This document shows positions 1-11,545 of a stretch of 64,000 bases of DNA, one piece after another. This DNA comes from Tetraselmis striata (Eukaryota; Chlorophyta; Chlorodendrophyceae; Chlorodendrales; Chlorodendraceae), in the NCBI GenBank assembly GCA_006384855.1, contig VCJN01001278.1, positions 1 through 64,000 on the forward strand, written 5' to 3'. How positions within the stretch are numbered: the first letter of the stretch is position 1; each line of letters starts with the position of its first letter. A program made the translations under genes and the position numbers. The notes beneath the pieces were generated by a model. The model ran no database searches. It saw nothing but the letters and a program-made list of their open reading frames with translations, and was not told the origin of the DNA.

Positions 1-237
1 TAGTGTGGCGGTAAGCAAGATTGGACACGCTAGGAGGAAAACGGCAGCCAAGTGCATCTCTGGGGCTGACCTCCAGCAACACTGGCACTGTTGTAACCAA
101 AGTCAAAGAATGAAACCTTTCCTGAAGTAAAACTGTGTCACATTGACAGTTGGTACGTCAGCACGGATCGAAATGGTTCATGCTGCATTGTCATGTGCGC
201 TCGACAAAGCGCCATGGGATGGACTAAGTGCAGTCAC

Positions 238-662
238 CTTGGCATTTTTCCTGCCGTCTAGTACGAGGATTTGCTTCAAGTCCTCACTTACGGCAATCCA
301 AGCAACGTTGAACTGGACGAGAATATCCACGGAGTAAAGTGATGTAACTACCATCTCCATAATGTTCATCCTGTTCAGAGCTGAGATCAGAATTCTATAA
401 AATTGCTGTGGCACCATCAATCTTGAGAAATCCCGCAGGTAGGCACCCTCGCTTTGCTTTGTATTAGTATTTGGCTAGTTGTTTGTGCGGTTGTGGTGGT
501 GGTGGTGTGTGTGTTGGGAAGGGGGTGTACTTGCCATGAGAGCTCGCTCGGGACGTAGTCGTTCTGGAACTCCATGGCGGTGTGAATCGGGACGATGAAG
601 GCGGCATAAGAGGCGTCTAGCGCGAGAATTATCCATCGCCAGGCGTGGTACCAGTACGCCAT
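238..662 (-). CDS. Ion channel S1-S2 exons (KCNH/CNG-like), partial
   Basis: Two exons on the minus strand appear to encode the first two transmembrane segments of a six-TM cation channel of the KCNH/cyclic-nucleotide-gated superfamily. The first exon runs from about 662 to 531 and has WRWIILALDASYAAFIVPI, a typical S1 helix with aromatic lead-in. The second, about 448 to 238, has SLYSVDILVQFNVAWI, the family's S2 with the conserved Asp and FN/FR-A motif, then LVLDGRKNAK, equivalent to the 'D-R-K-x-I-A' S2-S3 linker. Both introns look ordinary and phase 0: donor at 530/529 (CAA|GTAC), acceptor near 449, donor at 237/236 (AAG|GTGACT). The voltage sensor, pore and any nucleotide-binding domain would lie beyond position 1, so gating type and ion cannot be told. 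Family assignment rests on segment pattern, not a search. Good confidence for a channel, low for subclass. Confidence 0.62.
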
Positions 663-666
663 GGGG

Positions 667-1153
667 CTAACTATCGGCAGCCCCAGGCACGAACGGGACT
701 GGCACCTGATTGGGGTGGGAGAAAAGGGCGGAAACAGTTTGGCACATCATTTGGGCCAGAAATGAAATAGCAGCAGAGCTGTCGAGTATTGCACGGCCAT
801 CACAAAGACCACCTGCGCGATCGCAGCGTGCGGACGACGTTGGAAATATGTTCGCGGTGGAGCGGTAGCCATACCTCGAGCCCCTGGACTGCTTTGGCAT
901 ACTTAGCAGAATTGACTGCGACCTGGACGTGCGCCTGTCGCGTAGCTCGGGTGTTAGCCCTTCATCCGTAGATGCGGAAAACTTTCGGCATGCGCTCCGG
1001 GCGGAGTTTTGCGGAGTGAGCGATGGCGGCGACGGCAGGATTTCGGCGAGCTGTCGCCGCGCCAGCTGCTCCGTAGTGCCCTGTTGCCAAACCGCATCGA
1101 AATACAGGCTCCGGCACTCCTCGAACTCCTCAGCCGACACCTCGATCTGCCAC
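667..1153 (-). CDS. Possible upstream exon of the channel gene
   Basis: An open frame of about 157 codons on the minus strand lies directly upstream of the S1 exon. It begins after a plausible acceptor (GGCAG at about 1154) and ends near a plausible donor (CAG|GTGCC at about 708). The sequence is hydrophilic, Ser/Arg rich and without a recognised domain, as expected for the cytosolic N-terminus of such channels. The frame does not connect cleanly by phase to the S1 exon with the splice sites I can see, so an intervening small exon or a different border is needed. More minus-strand open sequence continues to about 1380 and 1776 (a 110-codon Ser/Thr-rich frame), which could be further 5' exon or chance. 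Confidence 0.33.
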
Positions 1154-1859
1154 GGCAGCTGATCTCAGCAACCACGTGTCTTTCATACTGTGACTCGCGT
1201 GGACAAACATCGAGAAGGGCAACTTGCAACTCGACAAACGTGTAGCTGCAGCGTACGCACACCTCGCGGGCGAAGAACTTGTTGCGTTGCTCTGGAGGGG
1301 GTGATGTCCACAAGGCAAAGGTAGGCAAAAATCAGCCCAATGCCCCGAAGCAGGCGTGCTGCTTCAGCGGTGGACTTCACTGTTGGTGCGCGCTTGTTAG
1401 TAGGGCTACTATTTGCGGAAACAACTGGCGAGTACGGGCGGCTCTAAGAACATGTGGTCGCTACAGAGAACATATTGCGGCCCCACAAGCTGGTCGCAAG
1501 GGAGCACGTACTGGTCGAATCGGAGTTGACAAGCTCCAGGTCACCCCCCCAACCAAGCTGTGAGAGCTCCGACCCCGGTGCCATGTCCAAAGGGGTACCG
1601 CCGGCACGTGGATGGAGAGGTTCTTCCACCTCCCTCATGATGGCGCTGCACTGGTGACCGTGGCTACCAGGGACTATGTCGGCAGTGGTCGCGGCGGGTG
1701 GGTTGCCGGAGTGGGGTGCAGTGCGCGTACTACGGGTACAGGTACCTGTACGTCGAGAATGGCGCAAATAAGACAACCAGTACAGCTGTAATCCAAACCA
1801 GTTAAGCAGTAGGGTGATCGAATGTTGCTGTACGGAGGCGGTACGCCGGTACAGGTCGA

Positions 1860-2180
1860 GGGCAACCTGCTGCTGTATGTGGTACTGCTAGCGACGGTAT
1901 TTAGTCGCTAATAAATATCGGAGCGCGTGGATAGTCAGCCTGGGCTGTTCCAGTGACTAGCGACTAGCGACTGTTTATATTTACATCGGGGCTTTCACAA
2001 AAACGCACTACAAAGAGAACTAAGAGCGACTAGCGACTACTCCGTTTTTTTCGCGACTATACCGTACAGGTAGTCGCATGCTCGTCGTAGACGACGATAT
2101 GCAGCGATTTCCTACTGATCTCCTTTTGCAGCTACTGCAGTACTGCTGTACTAGCTCATGTAGTCGCTAATTAGCGCGCT
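1860..2180. repeat. Cluster of TAGTCGC/GCGACTA motifs
   Basis: The motif TAGTCGCTA and its reverse complement TAGCGACTA recur about nine times here, partly head to tail (GACTAGCGACTAGCGACT near 1953-1972). The same motif appears again near 2626-2636 and near 51,254-51,293. No coding frame is present. The palindromic arrangement could be repeat decay or a binding-site array. Confidence 0.5.
1981..2022 (-). mobile_element. LINE 3' end fragment
   Basis: Forty-odd bases on the minus strand match the last part of the LINE at 23.6-25.0 kb: CTACAAAG...GTGAAAGCCCCGATGTAA in minus orientation, ending at a TGTAA. A severely 5'-truncated copy, as is usual for LINEs. Confidence 0.5.
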
Positions 2181-2680
2181 GCGTGTGCAGCGAGATCGTC
2201 AGCAAGCCAAGGGGTCGAATCCAACATACTATTGTAAAAATAATATAAATACTTCAAGTAGTAAGGATCCCTACCGTATCACCGTATGTGCCCGCTTAGT
2301 ACCAGACGTAGTAGCAAATTTGAATGATTTAAATTAAATAAATTAATGTTCGCCCTGGTAACATCGGCCGAAGCCGCCGCATCACATGACCGCTTGCGCC
2401 AACTGCAGTCTGGCACAGCCCTTGGACCATATTGCTATGATGCCACACTCGGACCCCGCGAATGGCCATAAGGATTAATGCATAAACCGGATAAGCCCGG
2501 GATACGCCTGGCCGATACTGCCGAAATACATCGACCCCGATTAAGTCGCTACCGGTAACCTACCCGGTACTTTGGTACTTTACTTTATTGCGAGTATAAA
2601 TAGTATTTATTACCCGCCAGGAGATAGTAGTCGCTAGCTACCTCACCCGTACCCGTGTTAGCGCTACTCCTGTAGCGCGA
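2180..2680. other. Non-coding stretch
   Basis: AT-richer sequence with no credible frame. It holds small runs such as ATTTAAATTAAATAAATTAATG (2327-2348 region) and nothing recognised. Confidence 0.5.
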
Positions 2681-2689
2681 CAAAAACGC

Positions 2690-2845
2690 TAGATCCTGGC
2701 AGCTTGGCGACTTCCTTGGTTCTTGGCTCCCTGGCCCCATGCTCGACCTTGGTTTCAGGCTTATGTCTCTCCTTTGCTGGCAACCTCTCATGGTTGCTGT
2801 TAGTTATGTTCGTAGTGCGCATATCTTGAACCCCTGATGTAAAAA
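2690..2845 (+). mobile_element. LINE 3' end fragment
   Basis: Plus-strand copy of the 3' untranslated region of the LINE found on the minus strand at 23.6-25.0 kb. The shared text starts near TCCTGGCAGCTTGGCGACTT and runs to CCCCTGATGTAA at 2831-2842. The copy is truncated at its 5' side. The TGTAA at the terminus is the algal-type poly(A) signal. Confidence 0.6.
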
Positions 2846-3396
2846 GCTCAAGTCTAATATCGCTACATAGAGCTGATTTTCTGCCCCGCGACCAGCCTAC
2901 TAAAGGCTCAATAAATATATAGTTACATGAGCTAGCTGGAAAAGGCGATCAGGAAACCACCCGAAATGGCTACATATAACGTCCACTACAGCAATTGCGC
3001 GCGGTGGAAGCAGCACCAGAAGAGGGTGCGGAATGAGCACGGGCAGACGCATCAGACTACTTGGCCGTCTACGCTCCCGCAGAGAGAATGCCGCCAAAGG
3101 TACCGTGCACGCAAGCTGAGACTCGCTCAGCTCAAGGGTCAACAAATTAACATGTGAAACAATGATACAAGCATGGCGACATGCGGAAATGCTCCAATGA
3201 ATTTGGAGAAAGTATCATGGCAAAGATAGCGCAAATACTTATACACTACCGTATGTGTACCGGTACAGGGCATTGTGGTCATTACGTAATCGGTGTTAAA
3301 TCATTGAAAAACTCGAATACTAATGTAAATTATTCTGGACTTCACAGACTGCTACACATTGGTTTTTTAACGGCCTGCAACACATCCGTACGTCTA

Positions 3397-3582
3397 AACG
3401 TGTTTATGGGGTCCCAAAAACTCAATTGTCATAGTGCGACCCATACGGTCTGTTGGTGGTTTCAACCGGTTAGGTTACCGGTACCATCGGGTTTCGGTAC
3501 GAGCCGCCCCACCGCCCGCGAGCCCTGCGCTTCCGGCCGGGGAGCTACTTAGGACAGCCACCAGCAGCAAGTCTGCCATCTT
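3397..3582 (+). repeat. 190-bp direct repeat, copy 1
   Basis: Matches 5526-5718 in the same orientation with scattered substitutions: shared blocks include GGTTTCAACCGGTTAGG and AGCTACTTAGGACAGCCA. The two copies bracket about 1.9 kb of GC-rich sequence, so they may be short LTRs or split direct repeats of a small retroelement. No primer-binding site, polypurine tract or target duplication was recognised, so the class is open. Confidence 0.6.
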
Positions 3583-5525
3583 CCATCAGCTACTTGCTTT
3601 GTGCGCGCGAGGGTCACATGGGTTGAACAAGTCCGCACCGAGGTTCACCACCCCGTAGTGAGTCGTCGTGACGCGCACATGCGTTACAACATCAGGCAAC
3701 GACACACCCCCTCGGCGGTAGTGTGGTTTACCCTACTTGTGCACCCGAAGTCGTTTTTCGTTTGCCTTGCCTTTGCAGCTGGGACGTTTTCGGGTAGCGA
3801 TGCGCACGGCAAGGAATTGCAGTTGGGGCGGGTACCCGTTGTGTGTGTGTGGGGGGGGGGGGGGGGGGGGGGGGTAAACCTCAACACCCAAAGTCGAGTC
3901 GTAGTACATGCCTTCGGGGCTCCCGCAGTGGAGCGCCCTCTCGCATTTGTAAACTCTTGAGGTTAGGTGAGGTGGACACGCTTGGCACCATGGCCATCAC
4001 GGTTGTCAACTACGACAACTACGCTTACCGCAACAAATTGGCGCCGCGGACGGAGGAGGACGTCCATGTCGTCGAAAAAGCCACTTGCTGTCCCGCAAGA
4101 CACTTCAATCGGTCGGCGTGTCCTCGCAGCATGGCGTCGTGGCATCAACGGTCGTTACACGCCGTGATTTTCCGTGACTATTCGCGTAATTGGTCCGTTA
4201 TGGGGGTGGCGCCGCTCATGCGCCGGTGTTTTGAGAGGGCTCGTTGCCCCCGCCCTAATCGTGCTGCAGCAACGTTTGTTGTGGTCACAGTGGGAGGTGT
4301 TTGCGCGGCTCGTCCATGCGCGTCTTCGACGCCTCCTACTGCAACGTCGTCGTCACCATAATAAGGACCACGACCCGCCGGGGGGATGTCAAACAAGAGC
4401 ACGTGCTTGACATCTCGTGGTTGTCGTATCTACTCTTGTTTGGCTCTTGGTTTGGAACCACGGCGACCGTCGCTGGCGCAACAGCGGCGGCCGCCTCGTC
4501 GTCACCTTCGCCCCGACGTCATTGGCTTCGTTACAGGCCGGCATATATAGGCTATAATACAAGAGCCTCTCCGCCGACCAACCCGCTCCCGACGACGTCA
4601 CGACATCTCATTTGTGATAACACGAGCTGCCCGCCGGGGGACAGCTCCGCCACCTAACGCGACTTGTGCAATTTGTGGCGTCATCTTAAGCCTGCGACTT
4701 GTAAAGTGGTCGGAAGCCGTCGTTGGTGCAGCAGGGGTGGCCGCCTCACCGCACTACTCCGCGAAGCAGCACCCGCGGCGACAGCTTGCAGAGTCGGCGG
4801 GTCATCCGCGACGTCGCCGACAACCAAACCCGGCACATCCAAGAGCCGGTACGACACGACCACAATGGGTCTCACGTTCCCGCGCCCCTAAGCGTCGCGC
4901 GTTCTACCCGCCGCCCTTCACGCGATCGAGGCGGCGAGACGACCGCGGGTGGTGATGGCAGCGGCCTTACACCGTTGTTATCGCGCGGGGTCGCGTATCC
5001 ACCCCTCGTATCGTGCATCGCCAATACAAGTACACAGCTACCATCGGGTCGACGCACGTACAACGTACCAGTACTTCACATGGCTGCACGTGGCGCGCTC
5101 GCGCGCCCGTGCGCGCAGCTGTACTCGACCTACGGGTGCATGTGTCACTGATCTGGTGGGCACTCGTCGCCAACTTGGCCGCTTCTTCTGACATGCAATT
5201 CAGGCTCGTGCCGCACTACGCCACCACGGCGTGCGGCAAATGATGTAGGGCACCGTCGGGAGACGGCGCCTTAATTCCGCGACACGTCCGGTCCATGTCG
5301 CGCCGGCGTTCGCGCCGTCAACATCTCCCGTCCGCGTATATTCTGCGCCTGCGCCTCGATCGAGGTTCCTAACTCCTCGGCGCGAGACCCCTTCTACAAC
5401 TCGAGACATCTTCCGCCTTCGTTTTCGTCTGGTCGGGACGCCTGCCGACTGCCCAAGCTCGCAGTCGTAAACGAACCGCGTGTAAATTGGCAAAACCAGC
5501 TTGATTGCATGTTGAAATGATCCAA
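3583..5525. other. GC-rich interior between direct repeats
   Basis: Arg/Pro/Ala-rich frames occur in all phases, as expected from GC-rich repeats of CGCCG and GACG; none has a recognisable domain. A 24-base G run lies at 3851-3874. Two internal stretches near 4465-4500 and 4716-4755 resemble each other (CCGTCGYTGGYGCARCAG). If the flanking repeats are terminal repeats, this would be the body of a non-autonomous element. Confidence 0.4.
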
Positions 5526-5718
5526 ACGTGTTTATAGGGTTTCCCAACAATTTAACTGTCTTATTGCGACCCGTACGGTCTGTTGTTGGTTTCAACCGGT
5601 TAGGTTACCGGTACCGTCGGGTCTCAGTACGGGCTGCCCCACCGCCCGCGAGCCCGGCGCTCTCGGTCGGGTAGCTACTTAGGACAGCCAGCAGCAGCTC
5701 GTCTGCCCTCCCGTTTCC
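5526..5718 (+). repeat. 190-bp direct repeat, copy 2
   Basis: Second copy of the 3397-3582 repeat. A short stretch just upstream (TTGGCAAAACCAGCTTGATTG region, 5492-5512) is itself repeated near 5829-5851, so the right-hand copy sits in a further duplicated context. A 17-base C run follows at 5749-5765. Confidence 0.6.
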
Positions 5719-5925
5719 GCCTCCGCCCTGTGGGCTCGTCCTCCGACTCCCCCCCCCCCCCCCCCTCGCTGAACCTTCCTAGCCATAAAATGGTGCTTTT
5801 CCTTGTAACACACACTCCGTACCTGTTTGGCAAAACTTGACTTAATTGCATGCTGTTGAAACAATACTACCCTATACTTGAATACACTGAATACACTTGA
5901 ATACATGTATAACCCATTTAGTAGA

Positions 5926-6945
5926 TCAGCGAAATCGGGCGCGCCCTATCACGTGGACGCCAGGGACTGTGCGGTGGTTAGATCGACTAGCTAGGGCGAA
6001 CGTAGGGCTAGCTGAGGGGGCGCACCTTCCACTTGAGTGGAGGTCACTAGCCGCGCGCGATGCCGCTAAACTAGTAAAGGCATCGGTGTGGGCGCGTTGC
6101 GAATCGTCGGCATCGTAAGCACGCAATAAAACCTGGGGTATATATGCCCATGCGTCTTGTGCGTCAAACCCGTTGCCACAGTACGGTGTGGGTGTCCCCG
6201 CGGGGGTTGTGGCCGGGCACATTGTGATACAATTACGCATCCGAGTATTTTCCCACGGCCCGCCGATTGGCCCGGATTCATGCCATGACTGAGCGGTTCC
6301 TGGAACACTGTCTTGCACCGTGGCAGAGGTGAATCTGAGACTATCGAACATATGTTGGTGGAGTGCCCGCGGTGGGGGTATCACCGTCATACTTTTGGGT
6401 TGTTAGTTCCGGAGTTCAGGGTTTTTATTAGTAGTCAGGTTATTGCGTCAAAACCTGAGGACTTAACTGCCTTTATTTTGGGCGGGGTCCCCCCCTCCCT
6501 TCACGGCGCCCTGGCTTTTACTGGGAATGGGAAATTTTTCCAGCTATGGCGTCGGGCCCTCCCTCACATTGCCTTTTATGTTGCACGGGGTTGCTTTGCT
6601 CCGCGGGTTGGGGCTTGCTACTATTACTCGAATGGGCCGACGCCCAAACGGGTAGGGCGGTCCTTTCGTGGTCAGTGCCGGGTATTTTGATGGCAGTGTT
6701 TTAGACGGTGATCCAACAGTGTTGGAAATTCCATCACTGGCCTCTACTTAGTCTTGCAGAATGCTTCGGCAATTTGCTTGATGACTATAAGCTTGAATTT
6801 ATGACTATATGCTTGATGACTATAACGGAGCGTCGCCTACCCAGGGCTTTCCGTAACTGAATTTCTGCCGAAACGGCCGTCGTAGAGACGCTGCAAGGGT
6901 TTCACTGGTGCCAGTCCTGTCCCGGGGGCGAAAAAACAACTACCC
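5926..6945 (+). mobile_element. LINE-like 3' coding region and tail, copy 1
   Basis: This block is repeated at 43,870-44,850 with about one difference in ten. The reading sense is plus: GTVRWLDRLARANVGLAEG near 5961-6015, then ETIEHMLVECPRWGYHRH near 6334-6390. The latter fits the Cys/His finger ('E-T-x-E-H-x-L-x-x-C-P') at the C-terminus of many LINE ORF2 proteins. A domain of about 90 residues follows (FQLWRRALPHIAFYVAR), then an untranslated tail ending in a purine run (GGGGGCGAAAAAAC). The frame is broken by stops and shifts in both copies. No reverse transcriptase part remains, so the LINE call rests on the finger, the 3'-biased survival and the tail. Confidence 0.5.
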
Positions 6946-7250
6946 TATACCATAATCCTTATATACAGACAGCAAGGAGATATATCTAGTATCGGATATA
7001 CGGATGTCCGGATATCCCCAGGATCCGATAGGATTTATTTCGTGCAGTACAGGTAGTGTGGTCGTGTGCTCTCTGTACAATAATATGATGACTGTGCAGA
7101 GGCGCCGGCCAATTATGCTCCTGGATTGCATGTGCTTGTTGCGGCAAGATATACGGAACCTACTGATGGTGTACCCCATACAGACATACGGTAGGTATAC
7201 GCGTACATAGTACGTGCACGTGATGTTGTGAGAATATCATGTTGGGGTAT
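6946..7250. other. Unique spacer inside inverted LINE duplication
   Basis: About 300 bases not found elsewhere in the window, AT-rich, without a coding frame of note. It separates the two inverted arms. Confidence 0.5.
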
Positions 7251-7481
7251 ATAGGCGACGCTCCGTTATTTATAGTCATCAAGCAAATTGCCGAAGCATT
7301 CTGCAAGACTAAGTAGAGGCCAGTGACGGAATTTCCAACACTGTTGGATCACCGTCTAAAACACTGCCATCAAAATACCCGGCACTGACCACGAAAGGTC
7401 CGCCCTACCCGTTTGGGCGTCGGCCCATTCAAGTAATGCGAGTTGGGGCAAGCCCCAACCCGCGGAGCAAAGCATTTTTTG
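7251..7481 (-). repeat. Inverted copy of LINE 3' part
   Basis: Reverse complement of 6590-6834 with few differences, including TTGCTCCGCGGGTTGGGGCTTG and the CAACAGTGTTGGAAATTCC block. Together with the plus copy it forms a long imperfect hairpin with arms of about 230-245 bases and a loop of about 0.4 kb. Confidence 0.8.
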
Positions 7482-7486
7482 GAGTG

Positions 7487-7597
7487 CGATACCCAGGGCT
7501 TTCCGTAACTGGATTGCTGCCAAAACGGCCGTCGTGGAGACGCTGCAAGGGTTTCACTGGTGCCAGTCCTATCCCGGGGGCGAAAAAAAATCATGTT
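7487..7597 (+). repeat. Direct copy of LINE tail
   Basis: Repeats 6836-6943 in the same orientation (CCCAGGGCTTTCCGTAACTG to CCCGGGGGCGAAAAAA). It abuts the inverted arm, so the locus contains body-tail, then inverted body, then tail. Confidence 0.8.
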
Positions 7598-7789
7598 GGG
7601 GCTATCCTCACAATCCTACAATCCTACAATCCAGGGGCTAGATCTCCTCACAAATACATGTACTATAGTACTGTACGGCTTTGGGTTGTCCGTACGGCGA
7701 GTACTGCTCTTAACATGGCGTCAACGCAGTCAGAATTATTGATGTGCAATTTATCTAGTCGCTACTCCTGGTACATTTCAGAATGTTTA

Positions 7790-8637
7790 GGCCTGTATGA
7801 CACGGGACGTGCTCTACCGGTAGACCGCTCTACCGCCGTAATTTATACACGCACAGCGCGCCACGTCGCAAAAAGTGCAATTCGGCCGTAGAGCGGTCAC
7901 CCCTAGAGCGGTAGACCGGTCTAGCATTTCGGCGGTAGGGTGGCATCGGTAGCTACCGATGCCATCCCCCACTCTACCGCTCTACCGCTATACCGCTCTA
8001 TTTTGACCGCGGCACCATGTCGCTGGCGAATCCACCTTCATCGCGCTACCCCTCGCACGCCGCTCCATGTAATCCCACCGAAACTTCGCGCAGGCGGTAC
8101 ACGGATTCCACTCCTCACGGCCATGGCTGCGCGCCCGGAATCGCCCCGCAAGGCGCCACGGGCGGCCGGTCAAGCGGCCAGTCAAGGTGCCTGGATCCTT
8201 TCGGGCGCCGTGTGCGCCGGGCGCCTTGCCGTTGCCCCAGCGGCACGTCTCGCCATCCGGTGCGACCAGCGGGGCGCTGCCTCCTAGCTTGTTTCTACCG
8301 GACGGGCATCGCCCCGTTGGCGTCGCTGACACGTCTCCATCTGGATCTCATGTTGCGGGCGGACAGCGCTCAACCGACTTGAGCCCATGAGACCGTGCAT
8401 CAAGTGCGGCTGGTCCTACGATGCTCGGTAGGGCGGTAGCGGCTAGTTTGACCGGTAGAGCTGTTCCCGTGTCATATATACCGTTCTGAGGGCTCAAAAA
8501 GGAACTCAAAAAGTGAAAAGACTACATGGGGATTGGCTAGTCGCCATTTGCTTTTTTGCGACGTGGCGCGCGTAGCGTGGATAAATTACGGCGGTAGAGC
8601 GGTCTACCGGTAGAGCATGTCCCGTGTCATACATGCC
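7790..8637. mobile_element. PIF/Harbinger-like MITE
   Basis: An 848-bp non-coding element with terminal inverted repeats of about 90 bp. The left end reads GGCCTGTATGACACGGGAC and the right end, inverted, GGCATGTATGACACGGGAC. Both continue through CTCTACCGGTAGACCGCTC to the region of CGCGCCACGTCGCAAAAA. It is flanked by TTA on each side (7787-7789 and 8638-8640), the 3-bp target typical of PIF/Harbinger, and the GGC start fits that superfamily. The interior repeats CTCTACCG many times near each end (7815-7990, 8425-8475) and carries no transposase. A Tc1/mariner origin (TA target) is the alternative reading. Confidence 0.72.
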
Positions 8638-8640
8638 TTA

Positions 8641-10449
8641 GTGAGTGACTTGGAACACTCCAGGGGTCGTCACTAAGGATCACCAGTAATTGAAACTGCA
8701 TTAGCAAAGCAGGGGGCTCGCAATTCTGCCAAAAGGTGCCAGATCTCTTACAACTTTTGGCTTAGGGGCTCAGGCCCCATAACACGCACGAAAGGGTTGG
8801 GAAGGGTGGGTTGCGCTGGAAGCTAGCGCAAAGGCAGAAGGTGGAGACACCGCCGTGTCGCAAGGCGTCATATAGGGGTGAAGGATGGACGTGGGCACAC
8901 GGCAGAAGCGTCCTAGCCGCGTACGGCGGACTTTGTAATGTCGGGTAACACCCATCGTACTAGCCCCGTGTAATTCAAACCTCTATAATCCTCAATACGT
9001 CCATTAACAAAGCAGGAGGCTCGCAGTTTTGCCATCATCTCGCTAGTTGGCGTGGCAGCCTGGCTGGTCGACCGCCCCAGGGGGTCATCTAGCCAAAGAG
9101 GTGCCATGTTGTTGGGTCAATGTAGTTGAGCACCACGTTGGGCTCCATCGCCCAACCGCCGAAGTACACCCCTCCACATAAGTTTGGGTTTTGCAGTTTT
9201 GTTCGACATGCGCATGTCATGTAGAAAATACGGCGTGGGCAATTGCATGCAAGTGACTAAGGGCGAGGTCGACTTGGGAAAAAATGGGGGCGCGCTCTAG
9301 GCCTAACCGTGCGACATGGCATGCGTCGTTCTGCGCCCCTCGAGAAATGGCAAATCAATGCGTGTAAAACTTGCATTGGAAAATAACAAGTTGCGCCATC
9401 CCTTCGTAAGCATACATCCAACGCGCAAATCCACGCCGTACTGACATGCTGCCATCTTTAGTGTAAGGTTCACCTACAACATGTGTGGGGCACCAAGAAT
9501 AGGTCACTAAGGGTATTGCACAAGCCCTAAATTACAATTTCACCACTACATGGCGTGATTTTCGGCCAAAAATGGTGCTGTTATTGTTGCCTACTCACGC
9601 ATGAAAGGCTTATTGAGCCCTCCTTGGCTTAGGCGAGAGCGCATCAATGGGGTCACGTGCACGCATGGCAATTGCGCCGAATCACAAGTATAATGCCACA
9701 TAGCATCGCGCTATTAAATGCTTGAATATCAGCAAAAATAATATGTTGAAAACAACACAATGCTGTTGGCCATCGAGGACATGGCTAGAGAGGGAGCATG
9801 TGGCAAGTTTGCGCCGCCCGTGTGCATCTACATTCATAACACTGTCACACAAATGCGTATGGAGTAAGGGGACACACATAGCGCAAAGCTACGCCCCCAT
9901 GTTGAGGCTGAGTGTTGCGAAATGATGCCGTGATTGATGTATTTTATGTTCATCGCTAGAAAGTGGTCAAAACGTGCAAATTAGGTGCTCAAAAACCGAG
10001 AATTACCTCCTGCGTTTGACGCAAGAATTCTTCGGCGCATGTTTTTAGAATTTTTGGAGCACTCCCTGAGCCGCTATAAGCGTTTGAAGTCAAGGGGTTG
10101 TCAATTGCAGTGGGCAAAACTGCACTAGTCCTAGCATCGTCACACGCACGTGTGCCCACTCTGCCTTACGTGACTATGCCCACCCAAACCCACCCAACCC
10201 GCGAGCTACTATGTTTCCTCACACATCTACGGCCATTGCACCATACAATGCTCTATGCATGTGGGCCATCATATATGTGCCAATAACATGATTGTATTGT
10301 TGTGCATCACTGCGTCATGCCCTTTGAGCCCCGCGCCAGATCGCAATACCCTATTCTTAGGGTACTAGGTTATAATTCAGACCCTATCAAGCAAAAGGTT
10401 TTACAACAACCTAAAACATTCCCGGGTTCCAGCCCTAAAGCCCTACGTT
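8641..10449. other. Non-coding stretch with one diverged repeat
   Basis: No convincing gene. The part at about 8750-9030 is a diverged copy of 23,090-23,410: shared blocks are the GGTGGGTTGCGCT...GGCAGAAGGTGGA segment and the GTGTAATTCAAACCTCTATA segment. The remainder (9.1-10.4 kb) is unique by eye, with open frames under 85 codons and no recognised motif. Confidence 0.5.
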
Positions 10450-10613
10450 TAGGTACCCTAGTATTGTTCATTTCAGATTCAGCCAAAAAAGGACCCCAAA
10501 CTTATGTGGAGGGATATACTTTATCTTGTGCATCGTCACACCGATAACTTACGCGGCTGTAGTGCCCCCTTCCGGAGGGAGTGGGGTGTCCACGCGAACC
10601 CGCCCGCGGAGGT

Positions 10614-10651
<38 letters not shown>

Positions 10652-11545
10652 CACTAATTGCAGTCAACTGGTGCGGGTGTCCGCCGTCCATTTTGCCTGC
10701 CCCTCGATCCGGTTGATGGCCCATCGTTCCGCTGACACGCGCCCGCTGGCAAGCACATTACGGGCGGCATCAAAGTAGTGCAGCAGCTCCGCAATGTCGG
10801 CATGCACTGACGCTGGCAACCGACGCAACAACTTCTTGCTTGCATCCGCACCACGCTGGCCTTTCAGGTCACGATGGTCTAGGAAAATTCCGCCGTCCGA
10901 AATCAACCAACCGTAAGGTCTCCCGTACGACACTCCACCCCCGCTCTTCCGCGGCAGAAAAATAGACAGAGCACGACGACTGCCAGGCTAGCGCTGAACA
11001 GCTCCATGCGCACCATGGTACCCGGGTCCGTGCCCCAGGAAGCTCCCAACTCCAGCCGTAGGGCTTTTGCCAGGGTCGGGGCTTTCAGCACCACACGCAC
11101 GGGCAATGGGGCCCGCATCAGCTCGGGGTGTAGCGTCACATGTGACGCCGCAAGGTCCTTGCGGACCTTGCTCACCATATCGCCCGGGGCCATCGGCTCC
11201 CGGCCGTGGTCCTTGAAGTTGTTGACAGCCGACATGAAAGGCTGCAAGCTGGAGGCCTTGATCGTACGCGGGCTGATCAACCACGTGACGTACCGTGATC
11301 AACCACGCGACGCCCAACCACGTGACGTACTGTGCCATAGTCCCGGGGTCAGGAGCCAAAGCCGGTCGCCGCTCCGCACAGAAACGGAAATGTTGCTTCA
11401 TGCGGCTGGCGTACGACGCCGCAGTGGCCGCTCCTCCTCGTAGAAACGGTAATATTGCTTCATTCAGCTGGCGTACGACGCCGTAGTGGCCGGCGCCCAC
11501 GCATTTGATAGGAGCTCCAGGGTTTGGCGCCCAGGGTTTCAAGCC
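10450..11545 (-). pseudogene. Tyrosine recombinase of the DIRS-like element (fossil)
   Basis: Minus-strand remains of a phage-integrase-type recombinase. An N-terminal helical part carries SYASRMKQHFRFCAERRPAL, a linker carries SLQPFMSAVNNF, and the catalytic region carries LAVVVLCLFFCRGRAG. Its HSLRKG motif near 10,570-10,590 is the conserved His-x-x-Arg box. A 36-base G run (10,614-10,649), the longest in the window, sits inside the gene. Broken in several places. Confidence 0.7.

Noticed and set aside
10536-10778. Poly-Gly and poly-Pro proteins around the 36-base G run
   Set aside because: The frames are created by the homopolymer; the real signal is the recombinase remnant on the minus strand.
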